Source of the DNA: Pseudonocardia humida
Lineage (GTDB): Bacteria; Actinomycetota; Actinomycetes; Mycobacteriales; Pseudonocardiaceae
Assembly: GCF_023898865.1 (NCBI RefSeq)
Contig: NZ_JAGSOV010000036.1
Span: forward strand, 1-36,587
Length of the DNA stretch: 36,587 nt
Direction: 5' to 3'
Shown: positions 1-7,205 of the stretch, in pieces
How the letters are laid out: each line of letters starts with the position of its first letter
Numbering within the stretch: the stretch's first letter is position 1
The notes under the pieces: generated by a model
Databases searched by the model: none
Seen by the model: the letters and a program-made list of their open reading frames with translations, nothing else
What the model was told of the DNA's origin: nothing
Made by a program: the position numbers and the translations under genes

Positions 1-83
1 CGTGCAGGGTGCGGCGGCGGGCGTCCGCGCCGGGTGGGGGGGGGCGGCGGGCGGGGGCGGCGCCGCGGCACCGTCCGACGGAC

Positions 84-377
84 CTACTTCAGCTCGACGA
101 ACAGCGAGTGCGTCTCGGTGTCGCCGATGTTCTCCCCGGTGTGGGTCTGGGCCGGCACCCAGCCGGCCTCGTGCCGGCTCTTGTCGACCTCGACGGTGCG
201 GCCGTCCACGGTGAGCCGCCTGCGGAAGGTGCTCAGCGGGATGATCACCATGTCCGGGTGGGCGTGCTCGGCGGTCCGGTCGCCGGGGCGGTCGCGGTAC
301 TCGAGCACCCGGACCCGGTCGTTCTCGAAGACCACCGAGTAGAAGTCCGGGTCGGTGCAGACGGGGTCGAGGCTCAT
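84..377 (-). CDS. Small cupin-domain protein
   Basis: This 97-residue protein is the size of a single cupin barrel. The stretch PGDRTAEHAHPD near residues 31-42 fits cupin motif 1, with a His-x-His metal pair. A second conserved stretch, QTHTGENIG, lies near residues 81-89. No signal peptide or membrane segment is seen, so it is probably cytosolic. The ATG at 377 was chosen over an in-frame ATG at 407 because AAGGAG stands just before it. It diverges from the TetR gene at 436, and the inverted repeat between them suggests TetR control. The substrate cannot be told from the sequence, and a metal-binding or small-molecule-binding role is inferred from the fold only. Confidence 0.75.
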   Translation of the reverse strand: MSLDPVCTDPDFYSVVFENDRVRVLEYRDRPGDRTAEHAHPDMVIIPLSTFRRRLTVDGRTVEVDKSRHEAGWVPAQTHTGENIGDTETHSLFVELK

Positions 378-383
378 GGCCGC

Positions 384-413
384 TCCTTCATGGGACTGAA
401 GTACCATGAAGGA
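384..413. promoter_or_regulatory. Perfect inverted repeat, candidate TetR operator
   Basis: TCCTTCATGG (384-393) and CCATGAAGGA (404-413) are perfect 10-bp inverted arms with a 10-bp spacer. The element lies between the divergent cupin and TetR genes and includes the cupin ribosome-binding site. A TAGAGT hexamer at 417-422 could be the -10 box of the TetR gene. TetR-family proteins commonly bind such palindromes next to their own gene. Binding by this protein is inferred, and the repeat could instead act as an mRNA hairpin that hides the cupin RBS. Confidence 0.5.
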
Positions 414-435
414 CAGTAGAGTACCGTGACGACTG

Positions 436-1071
436 ATGGCAACGCCCTACGAGCAGACCGGCCGGCGCAACCAGAAGGCGCGCACCCGCCAGGCCCTCGT
501 CACCGCGGCGCGCCTGCTGCTGGCCCGCGGGGTGACGCCCACCGTCGAGGCGGCCGCCGAGGCCGCGGCGGTGTCGCGGACCACCGCCTACCGCTACTTC
601 CCCAACCAGGGCGCCCTGGTCGTCGCCGCCCACCCCGAGATCGACCGGGCCTCGCTCCTGCCGGCGCGGGGCGCTCCGACCGACCCGCGCGAACGGCTCG
701 ACCTGGTGGTCCGGGAGGCGACCCGCATCGTGGTCGACTGGGAGGCCCAGCTGCGCGCCTCACTGCGGCTGTCCCTGGAACCGGGGGCCGACCCCACCGC
801 TCCGGTGCTGCGCCGCGGCCGCGTCATCGGCTGGATCTGCGAGGCCCTGGAGCCGCTGGCCGCCACCCACCCCGACCTCGACCGGCGGGCGCTGGCCGTC
901 GCGATCCGCGCGGCCACGGGCATCGAAGCCTTCGTCTGGCTGGTCGACGTGGCCGGCCTGACCCGCGACGAGGCCCTCGCCTCGCTCCGGTGGACCGCGC
1001 GGGCGCAGCTGCACGCCGCGCTGCAGATCGGCGGCCCTACGCCGGCAGCCGGGTCAGCTTCTCGGGGTTGA
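436..1071 (+). CDS. TetR/AcrR family transcriptional regulator
   Basis: This 211-residue protein has the usual TetR length. The N-terminal helix-turn-helix is seen at about residues 15-60, including AAAVSRTTAYRYFPNQGAL, which is the classic TetR recognition helix followed by YRYFxxK/Q. The C-terminal two thirds are the helical ligand-binding part and show no recognisable ligand signature. No Shine-Dalgarno precedes the ATG, and a TAGAGT box ends 13 bases upstream, so the leader is probably very short. It diverges from the small cupin gene and probably regulates it. Its last 35 bases overlap the convergent ECF sigma gene, so the two transcripts are antisense at their ends. Confidence 0.88.
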   Translation: MATPYEQTGRRNQKARTRQALVTAARLLLARGVTPTVEAAAEAAAVSRTTAYRYFPNQGALVVAAHPEIDRASLLPARGAPTDPRERLDLVVREATRIVVDWEAQLRASLRLSLEPGADPTAPVLRRGRVIGWICEALEPLAATHPDLDRRALAVAIRAATGIEAFVWLVDVAGLTRDEALASLRWTARAQLHAALQIGGPTPAAGSASRG

Positions 1072-1918
1072 GCACGCCGTAGATGCCGATGATGCGGCCC
1101 TCGCGCAGGGCGAAGGCGTTCACCGCGATGGCGGAGCGGCCGGCCGGGCCGATGGTGCCCGGCTCGCCGTTGACCACGACGGGGCGGAAGTCGAGCAGGT
1201 GCCGGCCGTAGCGGTCGACCAGGCCCAGCAGCAGTCGGGCGACCTTGTCCGGGCCGGCCACCGGGCGGCGGGCGGCGGTGACGCGTCCGTCGCTGTCGTT
1301 GTGGAGCACGACGTCGGGGTGCAGCAGCGCGACCAGGGCGTCCTGGTCGGCCCGGGCCATGGCGTCGGCGAACGCGGTAAGCACCGCGGCGTGCTCGGCG
1401 GCGGTGGCGCGCGGTGGCGGGTCGGCGTCGGCCACCGCCCGGCGGGCCCGGGAGGCGTGCTGGCGGGCGGTGGCCTCGGTGCAGCCGAGGATGGCGGCGA
1501 TGGCGGCGAACGGCGTGTCCATCGCCTCGTGCAGCACGAACGCCACCCGCTGGGCCGGGGTGAGCCGCTCCAGCACGAGCATCGCGGCCATCCGCACGCC
1601 CTCGTCGCGCACGACGGCGGTCAGCGGGTCGTCCGGGTCGCCGGTGGTGACCAGCGGCTCGGGCAGCCAGGGGCCGACGTAGCGCTCGCGGCGGACGGCC
1701 GCGGAGCGCAGCCGGTCGAGGCAGATCCGGCCGACGACGGTGGTCAGCCAGGCCCGCAGGTCGCGCACCTCGGCGCGGGCGTCGGGGCGCAGGCCGTCCA
1801 GCCGGAGCCAGGCCTCCTGCACGGCGTCCTCGGCGTCGGCGAGGCTGCCGGTGATCCGGTAGCCGACGGCCACGAGGTGGGCGCGGTGCTCCTGGAAAGC
1901 GCTGGCCTCGACCGACAC
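1037..1918 (-). CDS. sigJ: ECF RNA polymerase sigma factor, ECF41 (SigJ-like)
   Basis: This 293-residue extracytoplasmic-function sigma factor has sigma2 (about 10-75), sigma4 (about 110-160) and a SnoaL-like C-terminal extension (about 175-293). The marks of group ECF41 are visible: WLPEP at 84-88 in the linker, DSDGR at 208-212 in place of the usual DGGGK, and NPEKL at 284-288 near the end. In studied ECF41 proteins the extension contacts the sigma core and modulates activity in place of an anti-sigma factor. The usual partner gene (carboxymuconolactone decarboxylase, oxidoreductase or epimerase) is not adjacent here. The gene overlaps the 3' end of the TetR gene. I did not find an ECF41-type promoter directly upstream. 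Confidence 0.88.
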   Translation of the reverse strand: MSVEASAFQEHRAHLVAVGYRITGSLADAEDAVQEAWLRLDGLRPDARAEVRDLRAWLTTVVGRICLDRLRSAAVRRERYVGPWLPEPLVTTGDPDDPLTAVVRDEGVRMAAMLVLERLTPAQRVAFVLHEAMDTPFAAIAAILGCTEATARQHASRARRAVADADPPPRATAAEHAAVLTAFADAMARADQDALVALLHPDVVLHNDSDGRVTAARRPVAGPDKVARLLLGLVDRYGRHLLDFRPVVVNGEPGTIGPAGRSAIAVNAFALREGRIIGIYGVLNPEKLTRLPA

Positions 1919-1938
1919 CCCTCGACGCTAGTACCGAT

Positions 1939-2018
1939 GGCGCACCGCGCACACCCCGGCGTCACCGTGCACAGGTCCTGACGTGTGCACGGTGACCAGC
2001 GGGTGTGCGCGGTGCGCC
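1939..2018. repeat. 80-bp near-perfect palindrome
   Basis: Two 39-base arms (1939-1977 and 1980-2018) are reverse complements at 34 of 39 positions and are separated by only 2 bases. The mismatches are one block of four (1957-1960 against 1997-2000) and one single base (1974 against 1983). The element fills the gap between the stop codon of the HNH lipoprotein gene and the region before the sigma gene, both on the minus strand. As RNA it would form a very long hairpin and probably ends or stabilises the upstream transcript. There is no T-run, so it is not a standard intrinsic terminator. A small mobile palindromic element is also possible. Confidence 0.85.
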
Positions 2019-2777
2019 TCAACCGGTGACGGCGGGCGGCGGGTCGGTCGGCAGGGGCTGGCCGGGGCAGGTGCCCAGGACGCCGGCGATGGCGTCCCGT
2101 TCGGCCGCGGTCACCCACAGCGCGTACTTGGCCTTCACCGCGACCTGGCGGGCCACGTAGGTGCACCAGAACCGGCGGTTGGGCGGCAGCCAGGTGGCGG
2201 CGTCGCTGTCGCCCTTGGACTGGTTGGTGGGACCGTCGGTGGCCATCAGGTTGAGCGGGTCGTTGCCCAGCCGTGCGCGGGTGTCGGCGTCGAGCTGCTG
2301 GGCGCCCTTCTGCCAGGCGTCCGACAGCGCCACGACGTGGTCGATCTGCACGTCATCGCTGGTGTCCTGGCCGCGGGTGAAGGGGATCTCGGTGCCGGTG
2401 TAGGGGTCGGCGAGCCGGCCGGTGAGGACGACGCAGTCGCGCGTGCCCTCCTTGAAGGTCTCGTCGAGCATGTCGCGGGCGAGGACGTCGTTGCGCTGGT
2501 CGCAGCCGTTGCGGTCGATGTCGGCCCAGCGCGACCCGAACCGGTCGCGGTCGTAGCCGGTCTTCGGGGCGCGCCCCTTGACCGCGAGCGAGGCCAGCGC
2601 GGTCGCCGCGTCGCCGGTCGGGGCCGCACCGGTCGGGGCAGGGGCGCCGCTGCCGCCCGCGCCCGTGGTGGTGGAGGGGAGCGTGTCGATGAAGTCGGTC
2701 AGCTCGCCGCAGCCCGCCGTCGTGACCACCAGCGCGCACGCCACGAGCGCCGCTCGGACCCGTCCCCAGCCCCGCAT
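2019..2777 (-). CDS. Secreted HNH-family nuclease lipoprotein (DUF1524-type)
   Basis: This 252-residue protein starts with a short basic and hydrophobic signal peptide and the lipobox TTAGC, with Cys23 as the probable lipidated residue. A Thr/Gly/Ala/Pro linker (about 35-60) leads to a nuclease domain. The HNH-like signature is visible as IDHVVALSDAWQKGA near 145-159 (His147) and NLMATDGPTNQSKGD near 176-190. This is the pattern of DUF1524/GmrSD-C-like HNH proteins secreted by many actinobacteria. The protein should sit on the outer face of the membrane and cut nucleic acid there. The ATG at 2777 has GGAG six bases upstream. A much longer open frame continues upstream but lacks coding character. 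Confidence 0.87.
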   Translation of the reverse strand: MRGWGRVRAALVACALVVTTAGCGELTDFIDTLPSTTTGAGGSGAPAPTGAAPTGDAATALASLAVKGRAPKTGYDRDRFGSRWADIDRNGCDQRNDVLARDMLDETFKEGTRDCVVLTGRLADPYTGTEIPFTRGQDTSDDVQIDHVVALSDAWQKGAQQLDADTRARLGNDPLNLMATDGPTNQSKGDSDAATWLPPNRRFWCTYVARQVAVKAKYALWVTAAERDAIAGVLGTCPGQPLPTDPPPAVTG

Positions 2778-2994
2778 GGGCGCTCCGTTCTGAGTGGTCA
2801 GCACCAGCGGATTCCCAACTCGGTCGGGAACGAAACGGGGGGAGCGGGGCAGCAGAACATGATCGGATTGTCGCGGTCGGTGGCGGCGGGGCGGGCGAGG
2901 CGCGCCCGGGGGTCGTCCGAAGGGTGGAGGGACCGCGGCGGATCGGTACCTGCGGCTGAGGCCGGGCACAGGGCCGCGGGGGGAACGTCGTGGC
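2778..2994. other. Gap between the HNH gene and the small membrane ORF
   Basis: This 217-base stretch must hold the promoter of the minus-strand lipoprotein gene and possibly that of the 36-aa ORF. A short inverted repeat, TTCCC-N9-GGGAA, lies at about 2813-2831. I see no coding region, RNA gene or clear -35/-10 pair in it. Confidence 0.4.
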
Positions 2995-3105
2995 ATGGAC
3001 ATCATCACCGCCGTCGGCGCCGTCCTCGGCGTCGCCCTGCTGCTCGTCATGGCCCTGACCCCGCTGCTGCTGGAGCTGCCCGAGCGCCCGCGCGCCCGCC
3101 GGTGA
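2995..3105 (+). CDS. 36-aa single-span membrane protein (hypothetical)
   Basis: A short ATG frame encodes 36 residues that read as one hydrophobic helix (about residues 3-28) ending in a basic tail, PERPRARR. That layout predicts a single membrane span with the positive tail in the cytoplasm. A purine-rich GGGGGAA lies about ten bases before the start. The stop is 44 bases upstream of the dnaG start. No family is recognised. The well-formed helix and charge pattern argue for a real micro-protein rather than chance, but in DNA this GC-rich, random Leu/Ala/Val runs are common. Confidence 0.5.
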   Translation: MDIITAVGAVLGVALLLVMALTPLLLELPERPRARR

Positions 3106-3137
3106 CGGAGGGCGGGTCGGGGGCGAGCGGCGCGGCA

Positions 3138-3143
3138 TAGACT
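3138..3143 (+). promoter_or_regulatory. Candidate -10 box for leaderless dnaG
   Basis: TAGACT ends six bases before the GTG start of dnaG at 3150, which is the distance expected between a -10 box and the transcription start. No Shine-Dalgarno precedes the GTG. This fits a leaderless transcript, common in actinobacteria. A good -35 box is not visible. Confidence 0.5.
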
Positions 3144-3149
3144 CTCCCC

Positions 3150-5006
3150 GTGGCAGGGCGGATCCGGGACAGCGACATCGCCGAGGTCCGGGACCGCACC
3201 CGGATCGACGAGCTGATCGGCGAGTACGTGGCCCTGCGCCGGGCGGGCGCCGGCTCGCTCAAGGGGCTGTGCCCCTTCCACGACGAGAAGTCCCCGTCGT
3301 TCAACGTCCGCCCCTCGCACGGCACGTTCCACTGCTTCGGCTGCGGGGAGGGCGGCGACGCGTTCGCCTTCGTGCAGAAGGTCGAGGTCATCGGCTTCGT
3401 CGAGGCCGTCGAGCGGCTGGCCGACCGGGTCGGCTTCCGGCTCACCTACGAGGGCGGCGGCAGCTCCGTGCAGCGCGACCGGGGCACCCGCTCCCGGCTG
3501 CTGGACGCCAACAAGCGCGCCGCCCAGTTCTACGCCGAGCAGCTGCGCACCCCGGAGGCCGCGCCCGCGGTGCAGTTCCTCACCGCCCGCGGTTTCGACT
3601 CCGCCGCGGCCGCCACCTTCGGCTGCGGCTACGCGCCCGCCGGCTGGGACGTGCTCACCAAGCACCTGCTCGCGGCCGGGTTCTCGGTCGAGGAGCTGAT
3701 CAAGGCCGGGCTGGCCAAGGAGGGCCGTCGGGGCCCGATCGACCGTTTCCACCGCAGGCTGCTCTGGCCCATCCGCGACCTCGGCGGCGAGGTCGTCGGG
3801 TTCGGCGCCCGGCGGATCTTCGACGACGACGGCATCGAGGCCAAGTACCTCAACAGCACCGACTCGCCGATCTACCGCAAGTCGCAGGTGCTGTTCGGGC
3901 TCGACCTGGCCAAGCGCGAGATCGCCAAGCGCCGCCAGGTGGTCGTCGTCGAGGGCTACACCGACGTGATGGCCATGCACCTGGCCGGTGTGCCGACGGC
4001 CGTCGCCTCCTGCGGCACGGCGTTCGGCGCCGACCACGTCGCGGTGATCCGCAGGCTCATCGGCGACGACTCGTTCGACCTCGGCGAGGTCATCTACACC
4101 TTCGACGGCGACGCCGCGGGCCAGGCCGCCGCGCTCAAGGCGTTCGACGGCGACCAGGCGTTCGCGGCGCAGACGTTCGTGGCGATCGCCCCCGACGGCC
4201 AGGACCCGTGCGAGCTGCGCCAGAGCCACGGCGACACGGCGGTGCGCGACCTGGTGGCCCGGCGCGAGCCGCTGTTCGAGTTCGCGATCCGCTCGATGCT
4301 GCGCGACCACAACCTCGACACCGCCGAGGGCCGGGTCGCCGCGCTGCAGCGGACGGTGCCGCTGGTGGCCCGCATCCGCCGCGAGGACCTGCGCGACGAG
4401 TACGCCCGCCGCCTCGCCGGCTGGACCAGCTGGGACGACATCGCGATGGTGGTGCGCCGGGTGCGCGAGTCGGCCGGTGGCGACGTCGCCGCGGCCGGGC
4501 GCGCGCGCCGGGCGGCCCCGCCCGCACCCCCGAAGGACGACCCGCGCCTGCACCTGCAGCGCGAGGCCCTGAAGGCGGCCCTGCAGGTGCCCGCGGTCGC
4601 CGGTCCCGCCTACGACGAGCTGCCCGAGCAGGTGTTCACCCACCCGGCGTTCGCCCTGGTGCACCGGGCCGTGCAGGCCGCGGGCGGGGTCTGCGGCGGG
4701 CGCGACGGCGGCGCCTGGGTGGAGGCGGTGCAGGCCGAGGCGAACGAGGAGACCCGCAGGCTGGTCACCGAGCTGGCCGTGGAGCCGCTGGAGCTGCCCC
4801 GGCGCAACGTCGAGGAGGCCCGCTACATCGGCAGCGTGATCGCCGGGGTGCGGCTGGCGCTGGTCGAGGCCCAGGTCGCCGAGCTGAAGTCGCGGCTGCA
4901 GCGGACCAACCCGATGGAGGAGGCCGACACCTACCACCAGATCTTCGGCGACCTGGTGCCGCTGGAGCAGTACCGGATCGCGCTGCGCGAGAAGGCCCTG
5001 CGCTGA
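3150..5006 (+). CDS. dnaG: DNA primase DnaG
   Basis: DnaG makes the RNA primers for chromosome replication. The 618-residue product has all three expected parts. The CHC2 zinc finger uses Cys41, His44, Cys62 and Cys65 (CPFH and CFGC). The TOPRIM catalytic core shows EGYTD with Glu268 and DGDAAG with Asp319 and Asp321. The C-terminal third (about 450-618) is the helicase-binding region, which varies between species. Length matches actinobacterial DnaG. The GTG start follows a -10 box at six bases, so the mRNA may lack a leader. The hypothetical gene starting at 5020 follows closely and may be cotranscribed. Confidence 0.97.
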   Translation: MAGRIRDSDIAEVRDRTRIDELIGEYVALRRAGAGSLKGLCPFHDEKSPSFNVRPSHGTFHCFGCGEGGDAFAFVQKVEVIGFVEAVERLADRVGFRLTYEGGGSSVQRDRGTRSRLLDANKRAAQFYAEQLRTPEAAPAVQFLTARGFDSAAAATFGCGYAPAGWDVLTKHLLAAGFSVEELIKAGLAKEGRRGPIDRFHRRLLWPIRDLGGEVVGFGARRIFDDDGIEAKYLNSTDSPIYRKSQVLFGLDLAKREIAKRRQVVVVEGYTDVMAMHLAGVPTAVASCGTAFGADHVAVIRRLIGDDSFDLGEVIYTFDGDAAGQAAALKAFDGDQAFAAQTFVAIAPDGQDPCELRQSHGDTAVRDLVARREPLFEFAIRSMLRDHNLDTAEGRVAALQRTVPLVARIRREDLRDEYARRLAGWTSWDDIAMVVRRVRESAGGDVAAAGRARRAAPPAPPKDDPRLHLQREALKAALQVPAVAGPAYDELPEQVFTHPAFALVHRAVQAAGGVCGGRDGGAWVEAVQAEANEETRRLVTELAVEPLELPRRNVEEARYIGSVIAGVRLALVEAQVAELKSRLQRTNPMEEADTYHQIFGDLVPLEQYRIALREKALR

Positions 5007-5019
5007 TGGGAGGACCGGG

Positions 5020-5565
5020 GTGAAGCTCCCGAACCTGTTCCGCAGGCTCGCCGGGCGCGACGGGCTGCCCGAGGGCTTCGCCGGCGCGCTCGACCCCGAC
5101 GAGCGCGTTCTGGGCGTGGCGACGCTGCAGGGCGGCGACCGCCACCTCGTCGCCACCTCGGTGGGGCTGTGGCTGCCCACCGACGACGGTGCCCGCAGGC
5201 TCGGCTGGCACATGGTCAGCAAGGCGACCTGGAAGTCGGGTGCGTTCGTGCTCGTCGAGGCCGTCGAGGCCGAGGAGATCGACGGCGCGGTCCTGCTCAC
5301 CGACCGGCCCCCCGTCCGCTGGCGGATCGCCCAGCCCGGCAGGCTGCCCGAGGTGGTGCGCGCCCGCGTCGAGGGCTCCATCCGCTCCCGCCACCACCGC
5401 GACCTGCCCGGCGGCGGCGCCTGGTTCGTCCAGCGCAAGATCGCCGGCCGCGACGGCATGGTGCTGCAGGTCCGGCCCGACCCGGGCACCGACCTCGACG
5501 CCGTCCGCTCGGTCGCCGGGGCGGTCGCGCGCACGCTGGCGGGGCTGGGCCCGACGGCTGATTGA
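5020..5565 (+). CDS. Conserved hypothetical protein downstream of dnaG
   Basis: This 181-residue protein has no signal peptide, membrane span or metal motif that I can see. It mixes beta-rich stretches such as RHLVATSVGLWLP with charged segments, and resembles the conserved actinobacterial proteins often found after dnaG. A GGGAGG ribosome-binding site lies just before the GTG start, 13 bases after the dnaG stop, so the two genes are probably one operon. The Trp-rich middle (GLWLP, LGWHMVSKATWKSG) may form a small ligand- or nucleic-acid-binding fold, but no function can be assigned. Confidence 0.75.
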   Translation: MKLPNLFRRLAGRDGLPEGFAGALDPDERVLGVATLQGGDRHLVATSVGLWLPTDDGARRLGWHMVSKATWKSGAFVLVEAVEAEEIDGAVLLTDRPPVRWRIAQPGRLPEVVRARVEGSIRSRHHRDLPGGGAWFVQRKIAGRDGMVLQVRPDPGTDLDAVRSVAGAVARTLAGLGPTAD

Positions 5566-5591
5566 CCGGCCCGAACGTAAAACCGTACGCT
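5562..5591 (+). promoter_or_regulatory. Promoter of the methyltransferase gene
   Basis: TTGACC (5562-5567) and TACGCT (5586-5591) are separated by 18 bases and stand six bases before the GTG at 5598. This is a good vegetative-type promoter with a transcription start predicted at the GTG itself, giving a leaderless mRNA. The -35 box overlaps the stop codon of the preceding gene. Confidence 0.6.
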
Positions 5592-5597
5592 CGTACT

Positions 5598-6371
5598 GTG
5601 AACGCCGCCGATGACACGGTCTGGGACCCCACCCGCTACCTCGACTTCGGCGACCACCGCTCCCGCCCCTTCCACGACCTGCTCGCCCGCATCGGCGCCA
5701 CGGCCCCGCGCCGCGTCGTCGACCTGGGCTGCGGTCCCGGCCACCTCACCGGCCTGCTGTCGGCCCGCTGGCCGGACGCGGTCGTCACCGCGCTCGACTC
5801 GTCGGCCGAGATGGTCGCCGCGGCCCGGGAGCGGGGGATCGCGGTCGAGCAGGCCGACGTCGTCGGCTGGACGCCCGCCCCGGACACCGACGTCGTCATC
5901 ACCAACGCGGTCCTGCAGTGGGTGCCCGAGCACCCGCGGCTGCTGCCCGGCTGGCTGGCCGCGCTGCCGTCCGGGGCGTGGTTCGCGCTGCAGGTGCCGG
6001 GCAACTCCGCTGCGCCGTCGCACGCGCTGGTCCGCGAGCTGCTGGCGGAGCCGCGGTGGGCGGGGCGGGTGCGGCTGCGGGGGGAGCGGGCCGTGCCCGA
6101 GCCCGACGAGTACGCCGACCTGCTCGCCCGCACTGGCGCCGAGGTCGACGCCTGGGAGACGACCTACCAGCACCGGCTCAGCGGCGACGACCCGGTGCTG
6201 GCCTGGATCAGCAGCACCGCGCTGCGGCCCGTGCGCGATGCGCTGGACGCCGACGAGTACGCGGCGTTCCGGGCGGAACTGGCGCCGCGTCTGCGGACGG
6301 CGTACCCGGCTCGGTCGGACGGCACGACCTGGTTCGCCTTCCGCCGGATCTTCGCCGTCGCCAGGGTGTAA
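5598..6371 (+). CDS. tam: Trans-aconitate 2-methyltransferase
   Basis: The 257-residue product matches the length of Tam, the S-adenosylmethionine-dependent enzyme that methylates trans-aconitate, a by-product that inhibits aconitase. The N-terminal WDPTRYLDFGDHRSRPFHDLL is a Tam hallmark, seen in two parts around residues 9-29. SAM motif I is VVDLGCGPGH (40-49), and NAVLQWVPEH lies in the expected later position. The GTG at 5598 was chosen over an upstream TTG at 5562 because the similarity to Tam starts there and a promoter ends six bases before it. It is a single-gene unit following the dnaG pair. Confidence 0.88.
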   Translation: MNAADDTVWDPTRYLDFGDHRSRPFHDLLARIGATAPRRVVDLGCGPGHLTGLLSARWPDAVVTALDSSAEMVAAARERGIAVEQADVVGWTPAPDTDVVITNAVLQWVPEHPRLLPGWLAALPSGAWFALQVPGNSAAPSHALVRELLAEPRWAGRVRLRGERAVPEPDEYADLLARTGAEVDAWETTYQHRLSGDDPVLAWISSTALRPVRDALDADEYAAFRAELAPRLRTAYPARSDGTTWFAFRRIFAVARV

Positions 6372-6439
6372 CCACCCGCAACGCACCGGTGACGTTCGGG
6401 CTGTGCCGGACCTCATGTTCCGCCACCCCGGCGGATCTG

Positions 6440-7044
6440 ATGTTGTGCGTGACAGATCATCGCTACTCGCCCGAGAGCGCTCTCCCCCCGATCGCCTCCG
6501 GGCCGACCGGACGCCGGTCGCGGATCCTGCCGACCCTCGCGGCCCTGCTGTGCACGCTGGTCACTTCGGTCGTCCTGACCGGGGGCGAGCGCGGGACCGG
6601 CCGCCGCGGCGCCCGCCCCCGCCGAGGAGTGCCCGCCGTGGGTGCAGGTGCCGGTCACCGAGGAGCCGGAGAACGACGGGTACGTCGACGACCGGCACGG
6701 GCGGGTGGTGGCGGAGTTGCAGGGGTGCGTCGACGGGACCGGGCGCCCGCCAGTGGTACGGCCGGGCGGTCTACCACCGGTTCGGGCCCGACACAGAGCC
6801 CTACCAGCCGGCGGGCATCAAGGTGCGGCTGTACGACTTCTCCGGGGGTGCCACGGCTGCGACACGCTCTGGGAGACGCCCCGGATCCCGGAACCCGGCC
6901 CCGGGCTCGCGATCATCGGTGAGCGGTGCCGCCGGTACCGGACCGGTCCTACGGCGTGGACGTCTCCATCAAGTACGTCGACCCGCCCAACCCGTTGTGG
7001 TTCCAGACCGGCACCTCCTGTTCGACTCGCCGACGGCCGGCTGA
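6440..7044 (+). pseudogene. Frameshifted secreted cysteine-containing protein
   Basis: Reading all three forward frames in turn gives one coherent protein: a signal peptide (RILPTLAALLCTLVTSVVLT), an Ala-rich cleavage region, and a mature part with segments AEECPPWVQVPVTEEPEND, RQWYGRAVYHRFGPDTEPYQ, CDTLWETPRIPEPG and VDVSIKYVDPPNPLWFQTG. It ends in FDSPTAG and TGA at 7044. The breaks fall near 6581-6585 (G run), 6741-6743 (G run), 6844-6848 (G run), about 6941 and about 7015. Each is repairable by one or two bases. The restored product is about 200 residues with several Cys, as in an extracytoplasmic disulfide protein. No family is recognised. Either the gene is freshly dead or the sequence has errors here. 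Confidence 0.65.
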
Positions 7045-7119
7045 CCCCGTCCCGCAGGCCCGTGCGGGCCGTCCTCGGGGTCCTGCGCGGCGAGGCGGGT
7101 GCCGCGGTCCTGACCGACG

Positions 7120-7146
7120 CCCGATGCCGGGGTCACCGGCATCGGG
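7120..7146. terminator. Bidirectional terminator-like hairpin
   Basis: CCCGATGCCGG and CCGGCATCGGG form a perfect 11-bp stem with a 5-base loop (GGTCA). It lies between two convergent units, the broken secreted-protein gene and the small exported peptide gene, as expected for a shared terminator. Only a short TT follows on the plus strand. Confidence 0.6.
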
Positions 7147-7205
7147 TTCCTCGGGCAGGCCGCGGCCTCCGCCTCCGCCGCGTGGACCCTCCCGCGCCCG
7201 ACTCG

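Noticed and set aside
1..83. G-rich leftmost 83 bases as a gene end or regulatory element
   Set aside because: Only a run of G and GC-rich filler is seen. No frame with protein character or structured site could be supported.
594..1952. 452-codon minus-strand frame over TetR and sigJ
   Set aside because: It is Arg/Pro-rich with no motif, while the overlapping TetR and ECF41 frames are clear.
2813..2831. TTCCC/GGGAA inverted repeat as an SOS (LexA) box
   Set aside because: It lacks the CGAAC/GTTCG pattern of actinobacterial SOS boxes and the arms are only 5 bp.
2019..6416. Very long minus-strand open frame of more than 1400 codons
   Set aside because: Only its last 252 codons (the HNH lipoprotein) look like protein. 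The rest is a low-complexity shadow of dnaG and its neighbours, caused by high GC.
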